Assembly: GCF_021497945.1 (NCBI RefSeq)
Contig: NZ_CP046524.1
Location: forward strand, 593,501 to 657,500
Length of the DNA stretch: 64,000 nucleotides
Origin: Streptococcus oralis
GTDB lineage: Bacteria; Bacillota; Bacilli; Lactobacillales; Streptococcaceae
Reading direction: 5' to 3'
The notes beneath the pieces were generated by a model. That model ran no database searches. It was not told where the DNA came from and saw nothing but the letters and a program-made list of their open reading frames with translations. This document shows, piece after piece, positions 1 to 8,729 of the stretch. How positions within the stretch are numbered: the first letter of the stretch is position 1; each line of letters opens with the position of its first letter. The position numbers were made by a program, and so were the translations under genes.

Positions 1-2
1 TT

Positions 3-188
3 TCAGCCTATGACCTAACGGATGACCGCTTGCAAGAGCTTTTGAAGAATGAAGCCAAGGTTATCTTGAACCGAGGTTTAGACTTTGGGGAGGAAGGAAG
101 CCTTCATGCTCGCCTCAATGTAGCTATGCCGAAGTCAGTACTAGAAGAGGTTTGTCAACGCATCGTGACCACTTTTGCTACACTTTAA
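3..188 (+). CDS. PLP-dependent aminotransferase, MalY/PatB type (3' end only)
   Basis: Only the last 61 codons lie in the window, so the gene starts upstream. The readable tail contains LNRGLDFGEEG and ARLNVAMPK, which resembles the C-terminus of MalY/PatB-type class I/II aminotransferases (cystathionine beta-lyase-like enzymes); the Arg in the ARLN segment is in the region that contacts the substrate carboxylate in this fold. The catalytic lysine and PLP site are outside the window, so substrate and activity cannot be judged. A strong terminator follows at once, so this gene ends its transcript before the SNF2 gene. The family call rests on a short tail and is moderately sure. Confidence 0.6.
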   Translation, partial: SAYDLTDDRLQELLKNEAKVILNRGLDFGEEGSLHARLNVAMPKSVLEEVCQRIVTTFATL

Positions 189-194
189 AAATCG

Positions 195-234
195 AGCCTT
201 CTAGGAGAAAAGTCTTCCTAGAAGGCTATTTTCG
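195..234 (+). terminator. Rho-independent terminator after the aminotransferase
   Basis: A perfect 12-bp stem, AGCCTTCTAGGA pairing with TCCTAGAAGGCT around a 9-nt loop, is followed by a T-rich run. It separates the aminotransferase from the helicase gene. Confidence 0.9.
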
Positions 235-246
235 TAGCGGAAAATG

Positions 247-255
247 TGGTATAAT
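247..255 (+). promoter_or_regulatory. Extended -10 promoter for the SNF2 gene
   Basis: TGGTATAAT is an extended -10 box (TGn plus TATAAT at 250-255). No good -35 is visible. The predicted start of transcription is about 262, giving a 19-nt leader with an AAGGGG ribosome site before the ATG at 281. Confidence 0.75.
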
Positions 256-280
256 GAAAAGATAAGATAAAGGGGTAACT

Positions 281-3200
281 ATGGCTAAATTGATTCCAGG
301 AAAGTTGCGCATGGAGGGGGTTGTACTCTATGAGAAGGGCAAGATTGAGATTATCAAGGAAAAAGGGAATCGCCTCTATACTCGTGTAGCTGGAGAAGAC
401 TTGCGCTACAGTTTAGAGGATGATCTGGTTTTTTGTGCTTGCGATTTTTTCCAAAAAAGAGGTTACTGTGTTCATCTCGCAGCGCTCGAGCATTATCTGA
501 AGAATGATGAAGAAGGCCAGGTGATTTTACAAGCCTTAGAAAAAGGACATGAAGAGCAAGAAGAGGTCGAAACCAAGGTTAGTTTTGGTGGTAGTTTTTT
601 GGAGCGTATCCAACCTCAGAAGAGAGAGAAAATCTACACTTTGTCGGCTCTAGGCCAGGTGGAAGCTGGGACCAATCGCCTCCTTTGGACACTCCGAATC
701 GGTTTAGTTGATAGTCAAAAATATTATGTCATTCGTGACATCCCTCTCTTTTTGAAGGTCTTGGTCCATCGAAAGCCATATATGATTGGGAAACACTATG
801 AAAATGACTTGTCTTGGGATGCTTTTGATACAGCTAGTCAAGAAGTTCTTACTTTTTTATGTGGCTTGATTGAGGAGGGACTGAGTCAAGAGCTCTTTTT
901 CCCCAATCAAGGTCGTCACCTCTTTTTCCCTCTGACCTTTTTTGAGCAGGGAGTGGAGTTGCTGATGAACTTGGAAGATTTTCATTTTGAGCACCAGATT
1001 ACTAGTTATGAAAATCTTCTCTTTCATGATTTAGATCCAGAAGCAAACCTTTTCTCTTTTTCCGTGCAGGAGTATCCCGATTATTTTGAGATGGAAATTT
1101 CTGAGACTGAGCGAGTCAACGTATTCTATGGGGGAGCGGTTCTCTTTCGTAAGGGGAATCTTTATCTCTTAAACCCTAAACAAATCAGCCTACTAAAGGA
1201 AATCAAGGAGCTTCCTCAGGAGGAAAGAGGGAGAAAATGCCTCCAGTTTGACAACAGTGATCGTGACCGTCTGGCTGCCTGTCTGCCTTTGTTTGGACAG
1301 CTTGGCACAGTTTCTGCTCCTGAGCGCTTGCAAATCAGACCCTTCTCACCAATCTTTTACTTTGATAGGGAGGATGACGGCCGCATCCGTTTGGATATCC
1401 AGTTTGACTATGGAGATGTTAAGGTAACTAGTCGTCAACAGCTGGAACAATTACCATTTTCAAGCGATGCCGTCTTGGAAAATCAGCTATTTCAAGTCTG
1501 TTTAGGAGCTGGTTTTGAGGCTGATTTTCAGTCTTGGAGACAGGCTTTGAAGCCAGAGGCAGTTTATTCTTTCTTTCATCGTACGATTCCAGCTTTTGAG
1601 AAGTTGGGTCAGGTTTTCTTGTCTGATGAAATGAATCAGCTCTACAGCGTCCAAGCTCCTCAGGTTCAGATTGAGTCCAAGGGAGGACTGTTGGAGATTC
1701 AGTTTGATTTCCAAGGGATTGCCCAAGAAGAGATTGATCAAGCTCTTAAAGCCCTGACCAGCAATCAGGATTTCTATATCAGTTCTTCTGACCAAGTGTA
1801 CTTTTTTGATGAGGAAACCAAGCAGATTAGTCAAAATTTGCAGGAACTGGGGGTTGAGCTAAAAGATGGTTCTTTTCAGGCTCGGAAATCCCTAGCTTAC
1901 AGTTTGTCTCAGTTGTTTGAAGGTCGAGACAGGATTTCCTTCTCGGAAGAATTTCAGCATTTAGCTCATGATTTGACCCATCCAGAGGATTTTCCTCTGG
2001 GAGATATACGGGTGCAGGCGAGTTTGAGAGACTATCAGGAAAAGGGTGTCCGTTGGCTCCAGATGCTTCATCACTATGGCTTTGGTGGCATCCTAGCCGA
2101 TGATATGGGACTGGGAAAAACATTGCAAACTATCGCTTTTTTGACCAGTCAGGTGACCGAAGATAGTCGGATCTTGATTTTAGCGCCGTCAGGTTTAATC
2201 TACAACTGGGCAGATGAATTCAGGAAATTTGCCCCACGGTTGGATTTGGCTGTCGTTCATGGTTTGAAAGCGAATCGAGAAGCGATTCTTTCTGAAAATC
2301 ACCAAATCTATGTGACTAGCTATGCAACCTTTCGTCAAGACAGCGAGCTTTATCAAGAGATGGCTTTTGATTTTCTCTTCTTAGATGAAGCCCAGGTCAT
2401 GAAAAATGCCCAAACCAAGATTGCTCAGAGTTTGCGCCAGTTTGTGGTGCCAGCAGTTTTTGCTTTGTCAGGTACGCCCATCGAAAACCATTTAGGAGAG
2501 TTGTGGTCTATCTTCCAAATTGTGCTACCGGGGCTCTTACCAAGTAAAAAGGAGTTTATGAAATTACCGGCTGACCGAGTCGCGCAGTTTATCAAGCCTT
2601 TCGTCATGAGGCGTAAGAAAGAAGAAGTCCTTACAGAACTACCTGACCTGATCGAAGTCGTCTATAAAAATGAACTGGAAGACCAACAGAAGGCTATCTA
2701 TCTAGCCCAGTTGCAACAGATGCGAGACCGCCTAGCGCAAGTGACCGATCAAGAATTCCAGAGAAGTCGGGTAGAAATCTTATCTGGACTCATGCGTTTG
2801 CGTCAAATCTGCGATACGCCAGCTCTCTTCATGGACGATTACCAGGGAGCTAGTGGTAAACTCGATAGTCTCCGAGATTTATTGCTACAAGTGGCTGATG
2901 GTGGGCATCGGGTCTTGATTTTCTCTCAGTTCAAAGGAATGTTGGAAAAAATCGAGCAAGAACTCCCAGACTTGGGCTTGACCTCCTTCAAAATCACAGG
3001 TTCAACTCCTGCTCATGACAGACAGGAGATGACCAAGGCCTTTAACCAAGGAGAAAGAGATGCCTTTCTCATCTCTCTAAAGGCAGGTGGTGTCGGTCTT
3101 AATCTAACGGGTGCTGATACCGTCATCCTAGTTGACCTCTGGTGGAATCCTGCGGTTGAGGCACAAGCTATCGGACGAGCCCATCGTATGGGACAGGAGC

Positions 3201-3376
3201 AGAAGGTAGAAGTTTATCGTTTGATTACCAAGGGGACTATTGAAGAAAAAATTCAGGAACTTCAAGAACAGAAAAAACATTTGGTTTCCCAAGTTTTAGA
3301 TGGTACAGAGTCGCGTGCGAGCCTCAGTCTGGCAGAAATTCGTGAAATTTTGGGAATTTCTGAAGCCAGCACTTGA
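281..3376 (+). CDS. SNF2-family DEAD/DEAH helicase with SWIM zinc finger
   Basis: A 1031-residue SNF2/Rad54-type ATPase, expected to act as a cytoplasmic ATP-driven DNA translocase or remodeller; the bacterial role is not settled. A SWIM zinc finger is visible near the N-terminus (C52-x-C54, C63-x-H65). The middle (about 110-550) is the bacterial-specific SNF2 region. The motor starts near residue 585: Walker A DDMGLGKT at about 607-614, Walker B DEAQ at 702-705, SGTPIENH near 730, and lobe 2 with GVGLNLTGADTVI and the QAIGRAHRMGQ arginine-finger motif near 965. Length and motifs are complete. It is probably monocistronic or lightly coupled to the next gene, which has its own promoter overlapping this stop codon. 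Confidence 0.95.
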   Translation: MAKLIPGKLRMEGVVLYEKGKIEIIKEKGNRLYTRVAGEDLRYSLEDDLVFCACDFFQKRGYCVHLAALEHYLKNDEEGQVILQALEKGHEEQEEVETKVSFGGSFLERIQPQKREKIYTLSALGQVEAGTNRLLWTLRIGLVDSQKYYVIRDIPLFLKVLVHRKPYMIGKHYENDLSWDAFDTASQEVLTFLCGLIEEGLSQELFFPNQGRHLFFPLTFFEQGVELLMNLEDFHFEHQITSYENLLFHDLDPEANLFSFSVQEYPDYFEMEISETERVNVFYGGAVLFRKGNLYLLNPKQISLLKEIKELPQEERGRKCLQFDNSDRDRLAACLPLFGQLGTVSAPERLQIRPFSPIFYFDREDDGRIRLDIQFDYGDVKVTSRQQLEQLPFSSDAVLENQLFQVCLGAGFEADFQSWRQALKPEAVYSFFHRTIPAFEKLGQVFLSDEMNQLYSVQAPQVQIESKGGLLEIQFDFQGIAQEEIDQALKALTSNQDFYISSSDQVYFFDEETKQISQNLQELGVELKDGSFQARKSLAYSLSQLFEGRDRISFSEEFQHLAHDLTHPEDFPLGDIRVQASLRDYQEKGVRWLQMLHHYGFGGILADDMGLGKTLQTIAFLTSQVTEDSRILILAPSGLIYNWADEFRKFAPRLDLAVVHGLKANREAILSENHQIYVTSYATFRQDSELYQEMAFDFLFLDEAQVMKNAQTKIAQSLRQFVVPAVFALSGTPIENHLGELWSIFQIVLPGLLPSKKEFMKLPADRVAQFIKPFVMRRKKEEVLTELPDLIEVVYKNELEDQQKAIYLAQLQQMRDRLAQVTDQEFQRSRVEILSGLMRLRQICDTPALFMDDYQGASGKLDSLRDLLLQVADGGHRVLIFSQFKGMLEKIEQELPDLGLTSFKITGSTPAHDRQEMTKAFNQGERDAFLISLKAGGVGLNLTGADTVILVDLWWNPAVEAQAIGRAHRMGQEQKVEVYRLITKGTIEEKIQELQEQKKHLVSQVLDGTESRASLSLAEIREILGISEAST

Positions 3377-3400
3377 AAAATCAAGACAATACGCTATAAT
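3373..3400 (+). promoter_or_regulatory. Sigma-A promoter overlapping the end of the helicase gene
   Basis: TTGAAA (3373-3378), a 16-nt spacer and TATAAT (3395-3400). The -35 contains the TGA stop codon of the helicase gene. The predicted start near 3407 gives a 17-nt leader with AAAGGAAA before the ATG at 3424. Confidence 0.8.
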
Positions 3401-3423
3401 GAAGTGTTGAAAGGAAATACAAA

Positions 3424-4035
3424 ATGAAACAAGATCGATTTCCATTGGTGTCAGATGACGAGATCATGCTGACCGAAATGCCAGTCATGGACTTGTATGA
3501 TGAGTCTGACTTTATCAGCAATATCAAAGGCGATTACCGCGATAAAAATCATTTAGAATGGTCTCCTATCAATGAAGAAGAAACCGTAGTTTCTCCAGTG
3601 GTTAGCAAAAAGCTAGAACCAGCTCCAGAACCTAAAAAAGTTGAAAAAACGTATGCTGAATTGGCTCGAGAAGAGGCGCGTGCGGACTTGAAGAAGAAAC
3701 GTTCAGCCAAGTATTTGACTCAGGATGTTAGTCATACCAGACGACACAATGGTTCAACACTTGTTCGTCAAGGAAACCAACCAACAGCGCCATTTCAAAA
3801 GGAAAATCCAGGTGAATTTGCCAAATTCAGCAAAAACTTGAGCCAGTCTCACTATATCTTAGCTGAGGAGGTTGGTCAAGTGGCGAATCCAACTCCGAAA
3901 ACCCAAACGGAAAAAGCTAAAAAGAACAACTACGATTTTCTAAAGAAGAGTCAAATCTATAATAAAAAGAATAAGCAAACAGAACAGGAACGTCAGGTTG
4001 CCCAAGAGTTGAATCTGACAAGAATTACTGAGTAG
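3424..4035 (+). CDS. Conserved streptococcal hypothetical protein
   Basis: 203 residues, hydrophilic, no signal peptide and no membrane segment, so probably cytoplasmic. The N-terminus is acidic ([12 protein letters not shown]); the middle (about 70-110) is rich in Lys, Arg and Glu with an [18 protein letters not shown] stretch that could form a helix; the C-terminus is also basic. Much of it looks disordered. I recognise no domain and assign no function. It has its own promoter and sits 11 nt upstream of murC (ribosome site GGGGAG), so it is probably co-transcribed with murC; an adaptor or envelope role would be a guess from that linkage only. Confidence 0.85.
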   Translation: MKQDRFPLVSDDEIMLTEMPVMDLYDESDFISNIKGDYRDKNHLEWSPINEEETVVSPVVSKKLEPAPEPKKVEKTYAELAREEARADLKKKRSAKYLTQDVSHTRRHNGSTLVRQGNQPTAPFQKENPGEFAKFSKNLSQSHYILAEEVGQVANPTPKTQTEKAKKNNYDFLKKSQIYNKKNKQTEQERQVAQELNLTRITE

Positions 4036-4046
4036 GGGAGAAAAGC

Positions 4047-5381
4047 ATGTCAAAAACATATCATTTTATTGGAATCAAGGGATCAGGGATGAGTGCCTTG
4101 GCCTTGATGTTGCACCAAATGGGACACAAGGTTCAAGGTTCGGACGTTGAAAAATACTACTTTACTCAACGTGGACTAGAGCAGGCAGGGATTGCCATTC
4201 TTCCTTTTGATGAAAAGAACCTACAAGGTGATGTGGAGATTATCGCGGGAAACGCCTTCCGTCCAGATAACAACGTTGAAATCGCCTATGCGGACCAAAA
4301 TGGCATCAGCTATAAACGTTATCACGAATTCCTCGGTAGCTTTATGCGCGACTTTGTCAGCATGGGGGTTGCAGGAGCGCATGGTAAGACATCAACGACT
4401 GGGATGCTGTCTCACGTTTTGTCTCACATCACAGACACTAGCTTCTTGATTGGGGATGGAACGGGTCGAGGTTCTGAAAATGCGAAGTATTTTGTTTTTG
4501 AATCAGACGAATATGAGCGCCATTTCATGCCTTACCACCCAGAATACTCTATTATCACCAACATTGACTTTGACCATCCAGACTACTTTACAAGTCTAGA
4601 GGATGTTTTCAATGCCTTTAACGACTATGCCAAACAAATTAGTAAAGGTTTGTTTGTTTACGGTGAGGATGCTGAGTTGCGTAAGATTACAGCCAATGCG
4701 CCAATCTATTACTATGGTTTTGAAGCTGAAAGCAATGACTTTGTAGCTAGTGATCTCCTTCGTTCTACGACTGGATCAACCTTCACCGTTCATTTCCGTG
4801 GACAAGAATTGGGTCAATTCCACATTCCAACTTTTGGTCGTCACAATATTATGAATGCGACAGCTGTTATTGGTCTTCTTTACACAGCTGGATTTGATTT
4901 GAACTTGGTCCGTGAACACTTGAAAACTTTTGCAGGTGTTAAGCGTCGTTTCACTGAGAAAATCGTTAATGATACAGTGATCATTGATGACTTTGCCCAC
5001 CATCCAACAGAAATCATTGCGACCTTGGATGCAGCTCGTCAAAAATACCCAAGCAAGGAAATCGTGGCAGTCTTCCAACCGCATACCTTTACAAGAACCA
5101 TTGCCTTGTTGGACGAATTTGCCCATGCATTGAATCAAGCAGACGCCGTCTACCTAGCGCAAATCTATGGATCGGCCCGTGAAGTGGACCATGGTGATGT
5201 CAAAGTAGAAGACTTAGCCAATAAAATCAGCAAGAAACACCAGGTTATCACTGTTGAAAATGTTTCTCCACTCCTAGACCATGACAATGCTGTTTACGTC
5301 TTTATGGGTGCGGGAGACATCCAAACCTATGAGTATTCATTTGAACGTCTTTTGTCTAACCTGACAAGCAATGTCCAATAA
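4047..5381 (+). CDS. murC: UDP-N-acetylmuramate--L-alanine ligase
   Basis: MurC joins L-alanine to UDP-MurNAc using ATP, the first amino acid addition in peptidoglycan precursor synthesis, in the cytoplasm. The 444-residue protein has the family order: N-terminal UDP-binding Rossmann region ([12 protein letters not shown], from residue 9), the Mur-ligase ATP loop [11 protein letters not shown] near 110, a central domain with ESDEYERHF, and the C-terminal domain with DDFAHHPTE near 313. This is the usual length for the family. The start has GGGGAG 6-10 nt upstream. The following acetyltransferase has its ribosome site on the murC stop codon, so translation is probably coupled. Confidence 0.97.
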   Translation: MSKTYHFIGIKGSGMSALALMLHQMGHKVQGSDVEKYYFTQRGLEQAGIAILPFDEKNLQGDVEIIAGNAFRPDNNVEIAYADQNGISYKRYHEFLGSFMRDFVSMGVAGAHGKTSTTGMLSHVLSHITDTSFLIGDGTGRGSENAKYFVFESDEYERHFMPYHPEYSIITNIDFDHPDYFTSLEDVFNAFNDYAKQISKGLFVYGEDAELRKITANAPIYYYGFEAESNDFVASDLLRSTTGSTFTVHFRGQELGQFHIPTFGRHNIMNATAVIGLLYTAGFDLNLVREHLKTFAGVKRRFTEKIVNDTVIIDDFAHHPTEIIATLDAARQKYPSKEIVAVFQPHTFTRTIALLDEFAHALNQADAVYLAQIYGSAREVDHGDVKVEDLANKISKKHQVITVENVSPLLDHDNAVYVFMGAGDIQTYEYSFERLLSNLTSNVQ

Positions 5382-5391
5382 GGAAAGCCAG

Positions 5392-5859
5392 ATGGAAATT
5401 CCAATCACTATAAGGCAAGCTACCTTATCAGATTTAGAAGAAATGTTGGCGATTGAAGAAGCCAATCCTACATCAGAAGAGGCATTTAGTCGCCAATCCT
5501 TAGAAGAGAGTATCCGCAAGACTGCGGGTACCTTTCTTGTAGCTGGGGATGAAAATCAGCTCCTAGGCTATATTTTAGGAGAATCTCAGTATCTTCATCC
5601 CAAATGGATAGAAATAAAATCATTGACCATTCATCCTGACCATTGGGGACAGGGTCTGGGAACTCTTCTTCTTGCAGCCTTGAAACAGGTGACAGTCGAA
5701 CTAGATTATCAAGGTATTCTTTTGCAGAGTCCTGATGAACTACTATCTTATTTTGAAATGAATGGCTTTGTTGAAGAAGAAGTGACAGGGAGTCAATATG
5801 ACAGTGGTTCTGAATGGTATCTGACTTGGGGCAATCCCTTTTATCAGGAGGAAATATGA
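5392..5859 (+). CDS. GNAT family N-acetyltransferase
   Basis: A 155-residue GNAT-fold acetyltransferase using acetyl-CoA; the substrate is not readable. The beta4-alpha3 acetyl-CoA signature is seen as IHPDHWGQGLGTLLL (Q/R-x-x-G-x-G/A form) about residue 85. I chose the ATG at 5392 because AGGAAAG at 5381-5387 sits just before it; an in-frame ATG at 5371 inside murC would add seven residues but lacks a ribosome site. The gene lies between murC and a second GNAT of similar size and opening (IRQAxxSDL), with which it overlaps by 4 nt, so the two look like a tandem paralogous pair in the murC operon. Confidence 0.9.
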   Translation: MEIPITIRQATLSDLEEMLAIEEANPTSEEAFSRQSLEESIRKTAGTFLVAGDENQLLGYILGESQYLHPKWIEIKSLTIHPDHWGQGLGTLLLAALKQVTVELDYQGILLQSPDELLSYFEMNGFVEEEVTGSQYDSGSEWYLTWGNPFYQEEI

Positions 5860-6344
5860 AAATCAGACAAGCGAGATTTTCAGATTTAGATCGGATTATA
5901 GAGATAGAGCTAGAGAATTTCTCCCTTGAAGAAGCTATTCCTCGTTCCGTCTTTGAGGCGCACTTGCGGGAAATTCAGACCAGTTTTCTGGTAGCTGAAA
6001 AAGAGGGGCGTATTCTTGGTTATATCGAAGGTCCGGTCGTCCCACATCGTCATCTACAAGATCAGTCCTTTACAGAAGAAATAAAAGACTATAGCTATCG
6101 ACCTGGAGGCTATATCTCTGTGACTTGTCTCTCCATAGCTAAGGAGGCACAAGCTTTGGGCGTGGGGAAAAGACTGTTAAGGGCTCTGAAAGAAGTCGCT
6201 TTAGAACATGAACGAGAAGGCATTAACCTGACTTGTCATGATTATCTTATCTCATATTACGAGAAACATGGTTTTGTCAATGAAGGACTATCCCACTCTA
6301 CCTATGCAGGTGAGACCTGGTATAACATGGTTTGGAAGCCTTGA
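5856..6344 (+). CDS. GNAT family N-acetyltransferase (second of tandem pair)
   Basis: 162 residues, start at the ATG in the ATGA overlap with the previous gene, supported by AGGAGG at 5846-5851. Acetyl-CoA site SIAKEAQALGVGKRLLRAL about residues 93-111. Its N-terminus (MKIRQARFSDLDRIIEIE) parallels that of the upstream GNAT, suggesting an old duplication. The acceptor is unknown: a GNAT in a murC operon could act on a protein N-terminus or a small amine. An upstream in-frame ATG at 5814 lies inside the previous gene without a ribosome site and is rejected. Confidence 0.9.
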   Translation: MKIRQARFSDLDRIIEIELENFSLEEAIPRSVFEAHLREIQTSFLVAEKEGRILGYIEGPVVPHRHLQDQSFTEEIKDYSYRPGGYISVTCLSIAKEAQALGVGKRLLRALKEVALEHEREGINLTCHDYLISYYEKHGFVNEGLSHSTYAGETWYNMVWKP

Positions 6345-6379
6345 AAACAAGAAATATAGTTGTAGAAAGGTATATTTTG

Positions 6380-6408
6380 TTGCTTTTCTGCGACTTTTAA
6401 GATATAAT
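6380..6408 (+). promoter_or_regulatory. Sigma-A promoter for mltG
   Basis: TTGCTT (6380-6385), 17-nt spacer, TATAAT (6403-6408). The -10 box overlaps an in-frame ATG at 6407, which therefore cannot be in the transcript; this decides the mltG start. Confidence 0.8.
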
Positions 6409-6439
6409 GTTATGGATTGCCAACAAGGAGGTAAAGCTT

Positions 6440-8107
6440 TTGAGCGAGAAATCAAGAGAAGAAGAAACATTAAGCTTTAAAGAACAGATTTTACGCGATT
6501 TAGAGAGAGTCAGAGAGAGAGAAAGAAGAGAGAAAGAAGATGAAAGTCCGATCACCCCAACTCCATCTTCTCAAGTAACTCCACCCGCTCCTTCTGAACA
6601 AGAACCAAATCTTGCCACAGAAGGTTTAATGGTAGACTCTCTGTCAACTGTGGATGAAATTCTTAAAAATGCCCCAAGTGTGCCACCACGCCCAAGTTTT
6701 GAATCAAGCGAAGTGACAGCACTAGAACCAGAAGAGTCAAAACTAGAAGAGCCTGCACCAGCCAAGATTGATGCTGTAGAGCCTAAAAAGGAAGACAAAG
6801 AGTTTAACACTACTCCAACTAAAGTGGCTGTTTCCTATAAAACAGATGACAAAAAAGAAGAACCAGTCCCTCCTGTTGTGGAGAATGTAGTGCCTGCTCC
6901 AGTTGAGCAAGTTGATAACCTAGCGGATGCTCCACGACGCAGTCGTCGTGAAGGAACAAAGCCAGCTAAGAAAAAGAAAAAATCAAAGGCTAAAGGCTGT
7001 TTGCTAACTTTCCTAGTTCTCCTAGTGCTCGTAGGTATTGGTGGCTTCTTTGGTTATGGGTACGTTCAAGAATCCTTGAAACCTGTTGATGCGAGCTCTA
7101 AGGATTATGTAACGGTTCAAATCCCAGAAGGTTCAAATATTCAAGAAATTGGGAGCACTTTGGAAAAATCTGGTTTGGTAAAACATGGACTCATCTTTAG
7201 TTTGTATGCCAAGTATAAGAACTATTCTGACTTAAAATCAGGTTATTACAACTTGAAGAAGAGCATGAGTACGGATGAATTGATCCAAGAATTGCAAAAA
7301 GGTGGAACTCCTGAACCTCAAGAACCAGCTCTTGCAAGCCTGACAATTCCAGAAGGATATACATTAGAGCAAATCGCTCAAACAGTAGGACAACTTCAAG
7401 GTGAATTTAAAGAACCTCTTACTGCGGATGCTTTCTTGGCAAAAGCTCAAGATGAGACCTTTATCTCTCAAGTAGTAGCCAAGTATCCAAACTTGCTTGG
7501 AAGTCTCCCCACAAAAGACAGTGGCGTTCGTTATCGCCTAGAGGGTTACCTTTTCCCAGCAACTTATACCATCAAAGAAAGCACTACAGTTGAAAGTTTG
7601 ATTGATGAGATGTTAGCTGCTATGGATAAGGCCTTGTCACCATATTACGCTACGATCAAAGAAAAGAATCTGACTGTCAATGAATTGCTCAGTATCGCTT
7701 CTCTTGTTGAAAAAGAAGGGGCCAAGACGGAAGACCGCAAGAAGATTGCCGGTGTCTTCTATAACCGCCTAAATCTCGGTATGCCACTTCAAAGTAATAT
7801 CGCTATCCTGTATGCCCAAGGCAAGCTTGGTCAAAAGATTAGTCTAGCAGATGACGCTGGAATTGATACAACGATTGATTCACCATACAATGTTTACACA
7901 CACCTTGGCCTCATGCCTGGACCAGTAGACAGTCCAAGTTTGGATGCGATTGAAGCAAGTGTAAATCAAACAAAGAGTGAGTACTTGTACTTTGTAGCCA
8001 ATGTCGAAGATGGTAAAGTATACTTTGCAACGACCAAAGAAGAACATGATCAAAACGTTGCAGAACACATCAATAGCAAATTAACACAATCAAGTAGTTC
8101 AAACTAA
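6440..8107 (+). CDS. mltG: Endolytic transglycosylase MltG (TTG start)
   Basis: MltG is a membrane-anchored lytic transglycosylase that cuts nascent glycan strands; in pneumococci it works with the peripheral peptidoglycan machinery. The 555-residue product has a cytoplasmic N-terminal extension of about 185 residues rich in Glu, Pro and Lys, one membrane segment near 186-208 (LLTFLVLLVLVGIGGFFGYG), a LysM-like region, and the YceG catalytic domain with the conserved Glu motif SLVEKEG near 423-428. The start is TTG at 6440: AAGGAGGT at 6425-6432 lies 7 nt upstream, and the only upstream ATG is within the -10 box. A clear terminator follows. Older databases call this family aminodeoxychorismate lyase, which is wrong. 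Confidence 0.94.
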   Translation: MSEKSREEETLSFKEQILRDLERVRERERREKEDESPITPTPSSQVTPPAPSEQEPNLATEGLMVDSLSTVDEILKNAPSVPPRPSFESSEVTALEPEESKLEEPAPAKIDAVEPKKEDKEFNTTPTKVAVSYKTDDKKEEPVPPVVENVVPAPVEQVDNLADAPRRSRREGTKPAKKKKKSKAKGCLLTFLVLLVLVGIGGFFGYGYVQESLKPVDASSKDYVTVQIPEGSNIQEIGSTLEKSGLVKHGLIFSLYAKYKNYSDLKSGYYNLKKSMSTDELIQELQKGGTPEPQEPALASLTIPEGYTLEQIAQTVGQLQGEFKEPLTADAFLAKAQDETFISQVVAKYPNLLGSLPTKDSGVRYRLEGYLFPATYTIKESTTVESLIDEMLAAMDKALSPYYATIKEKNLTVNELLSIASLVEKEGAKTEDRKKIAGVFYNRLNLGMPLQSNIAILYAQGKLGQKISLADDAGIDTTIDSPYNVYTHLGLMPGPVDSPSLDAIEASVNQTKSEYLYFVANVEDGKVYFATTKEEHDQNVAEHINSKLTQSSSSN

Positions 8108-8136
8108 ATTATGTGGTTTTCCACATAATTTTGTTT
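8105..8136 (+). terminator. Rho-independent terminator after mltG
   Basis: TTATGTGG-TTTT-CCACATAA (8108-8127), extended by A/T pairs on both sides, followed by TTTTGTTTT. It starts at the mltG stop codon. Confidence 0.88.
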
Positions 8137-8169
8137 TAAAAACAAATTAAGAAAAGAAAGTTGAGAAAA

Positions 8170-8652
8170 ATGGCAGAAAAAACTTACCCAATGACCCTTG
8201 AAGAAAAGGAAAAACTAGAAAAAGAATTAGAGGAGTTGAAACTCGTTCGTCGTCCTGAAGTGGTAGAACGTATCAAAATTGCTCGTTCATACGGAGACCT
8301 TTCAGAGAACAGCGAGTACGAAGCAGCTAAGGATGAGCAAGCTTTTGTTGAAGGACAAATTTCAAGTCTAGAAACAAAAATCCGCTATGCTGAAATCGTT
8401 AATAGCGATGCAGTTGCCCAAGATGAAGTGGCTATCGGTAAGACTGTAACGATCCAAGAAATCGGGGAAGATGACGAAGAAGTCTATATCATCGTCGGTT
8501 CTGCAGGTGCAGATGCTTTTGCTGGTAAGGTTTCAAATGAGAGCCCAATTGGACAAGCCTTGATCGGCAAAAAGACAGGTGATACAGTGACCATCGAAAC
8601 ACCAGTTGGTAGCTATGATGTCAAAATCTTAAAGGTTGAAAAAACAGCCTAA
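8170..8652 (+). CDS. greA: Transcription elongation factor GreA
   Basis: GreA enters the secondary channel of RNA polymerase and stimulates cleavage of backtracked RNA. The 160-residue protein is standard length: an N-terminal antiparallel coiled coil (about 1-75) carrying [13 protein letters not shown] with the acidic tip residues, and a C-terminal FKBP-like domain with [15 protein letters not shown] take the ATG at 8170 (MAEKTYPMT), the family start; the ribosome site is weak (GAAAG at 8156-8160). The mltG-greA order is common in streptococci. A terminator follows. Confidence 0.96.
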   Translation: MAEKTYPMTLEEKEKLEKELEELKLVRRPEVVERIKIARSYGDLSENSEYEAAKDEQAFVEGQISSLETKIRYAEIVNSDAVAQDEVAIGKTVTIQEIGEDDEEVYIIVGSAGADAFAGKVSNESPIGQALIGKKTGDTVTIETPVGSYDVKILKVEKTA

Positions 8653-8660
8653 ATAGAATG

Positions 8661-8710
8661 AAAAAGGAGTAGTAGAGGCTTTGACTTGCTCAACTCCTTT
8701 TTGGTTTTTT
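8661..8710 (+). terminator. Rho-independent terminator after greA
   Basis: AAAAAGGAGT (8661-8670) pairs with ACTCCTTTTT (8693-8702); the loop is about 22 nt and a T-run follows. Confidence 0.8.
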
Positions 8711-8729
8711 GAATAAAATAGGAGACTAT

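Noticed and set aside
1502..2607. Several minus-strand open frames inside the SNF2 gene
   Set aside because: Shadows of a fully conserved gene; no ribosome sites or domain content.
6390..6410. Possible CiaR box (TTTAAG) near 6397
   Set aside because: Only one TTTAAG copy, no second copy 5 nt away.
6407..6439. ATG start for mltG at 6407
   Set aside because: It overlaps the -10 box TATAAT at 6403-6408 and lacks a ribosome site; TTG 6440 has AAGGAGGT.
6440..8107. Aminodeoxychorismate lyase label for mltG
   Set aside because: The YceG domain with membrane anchor is a lytic transglycosylase.
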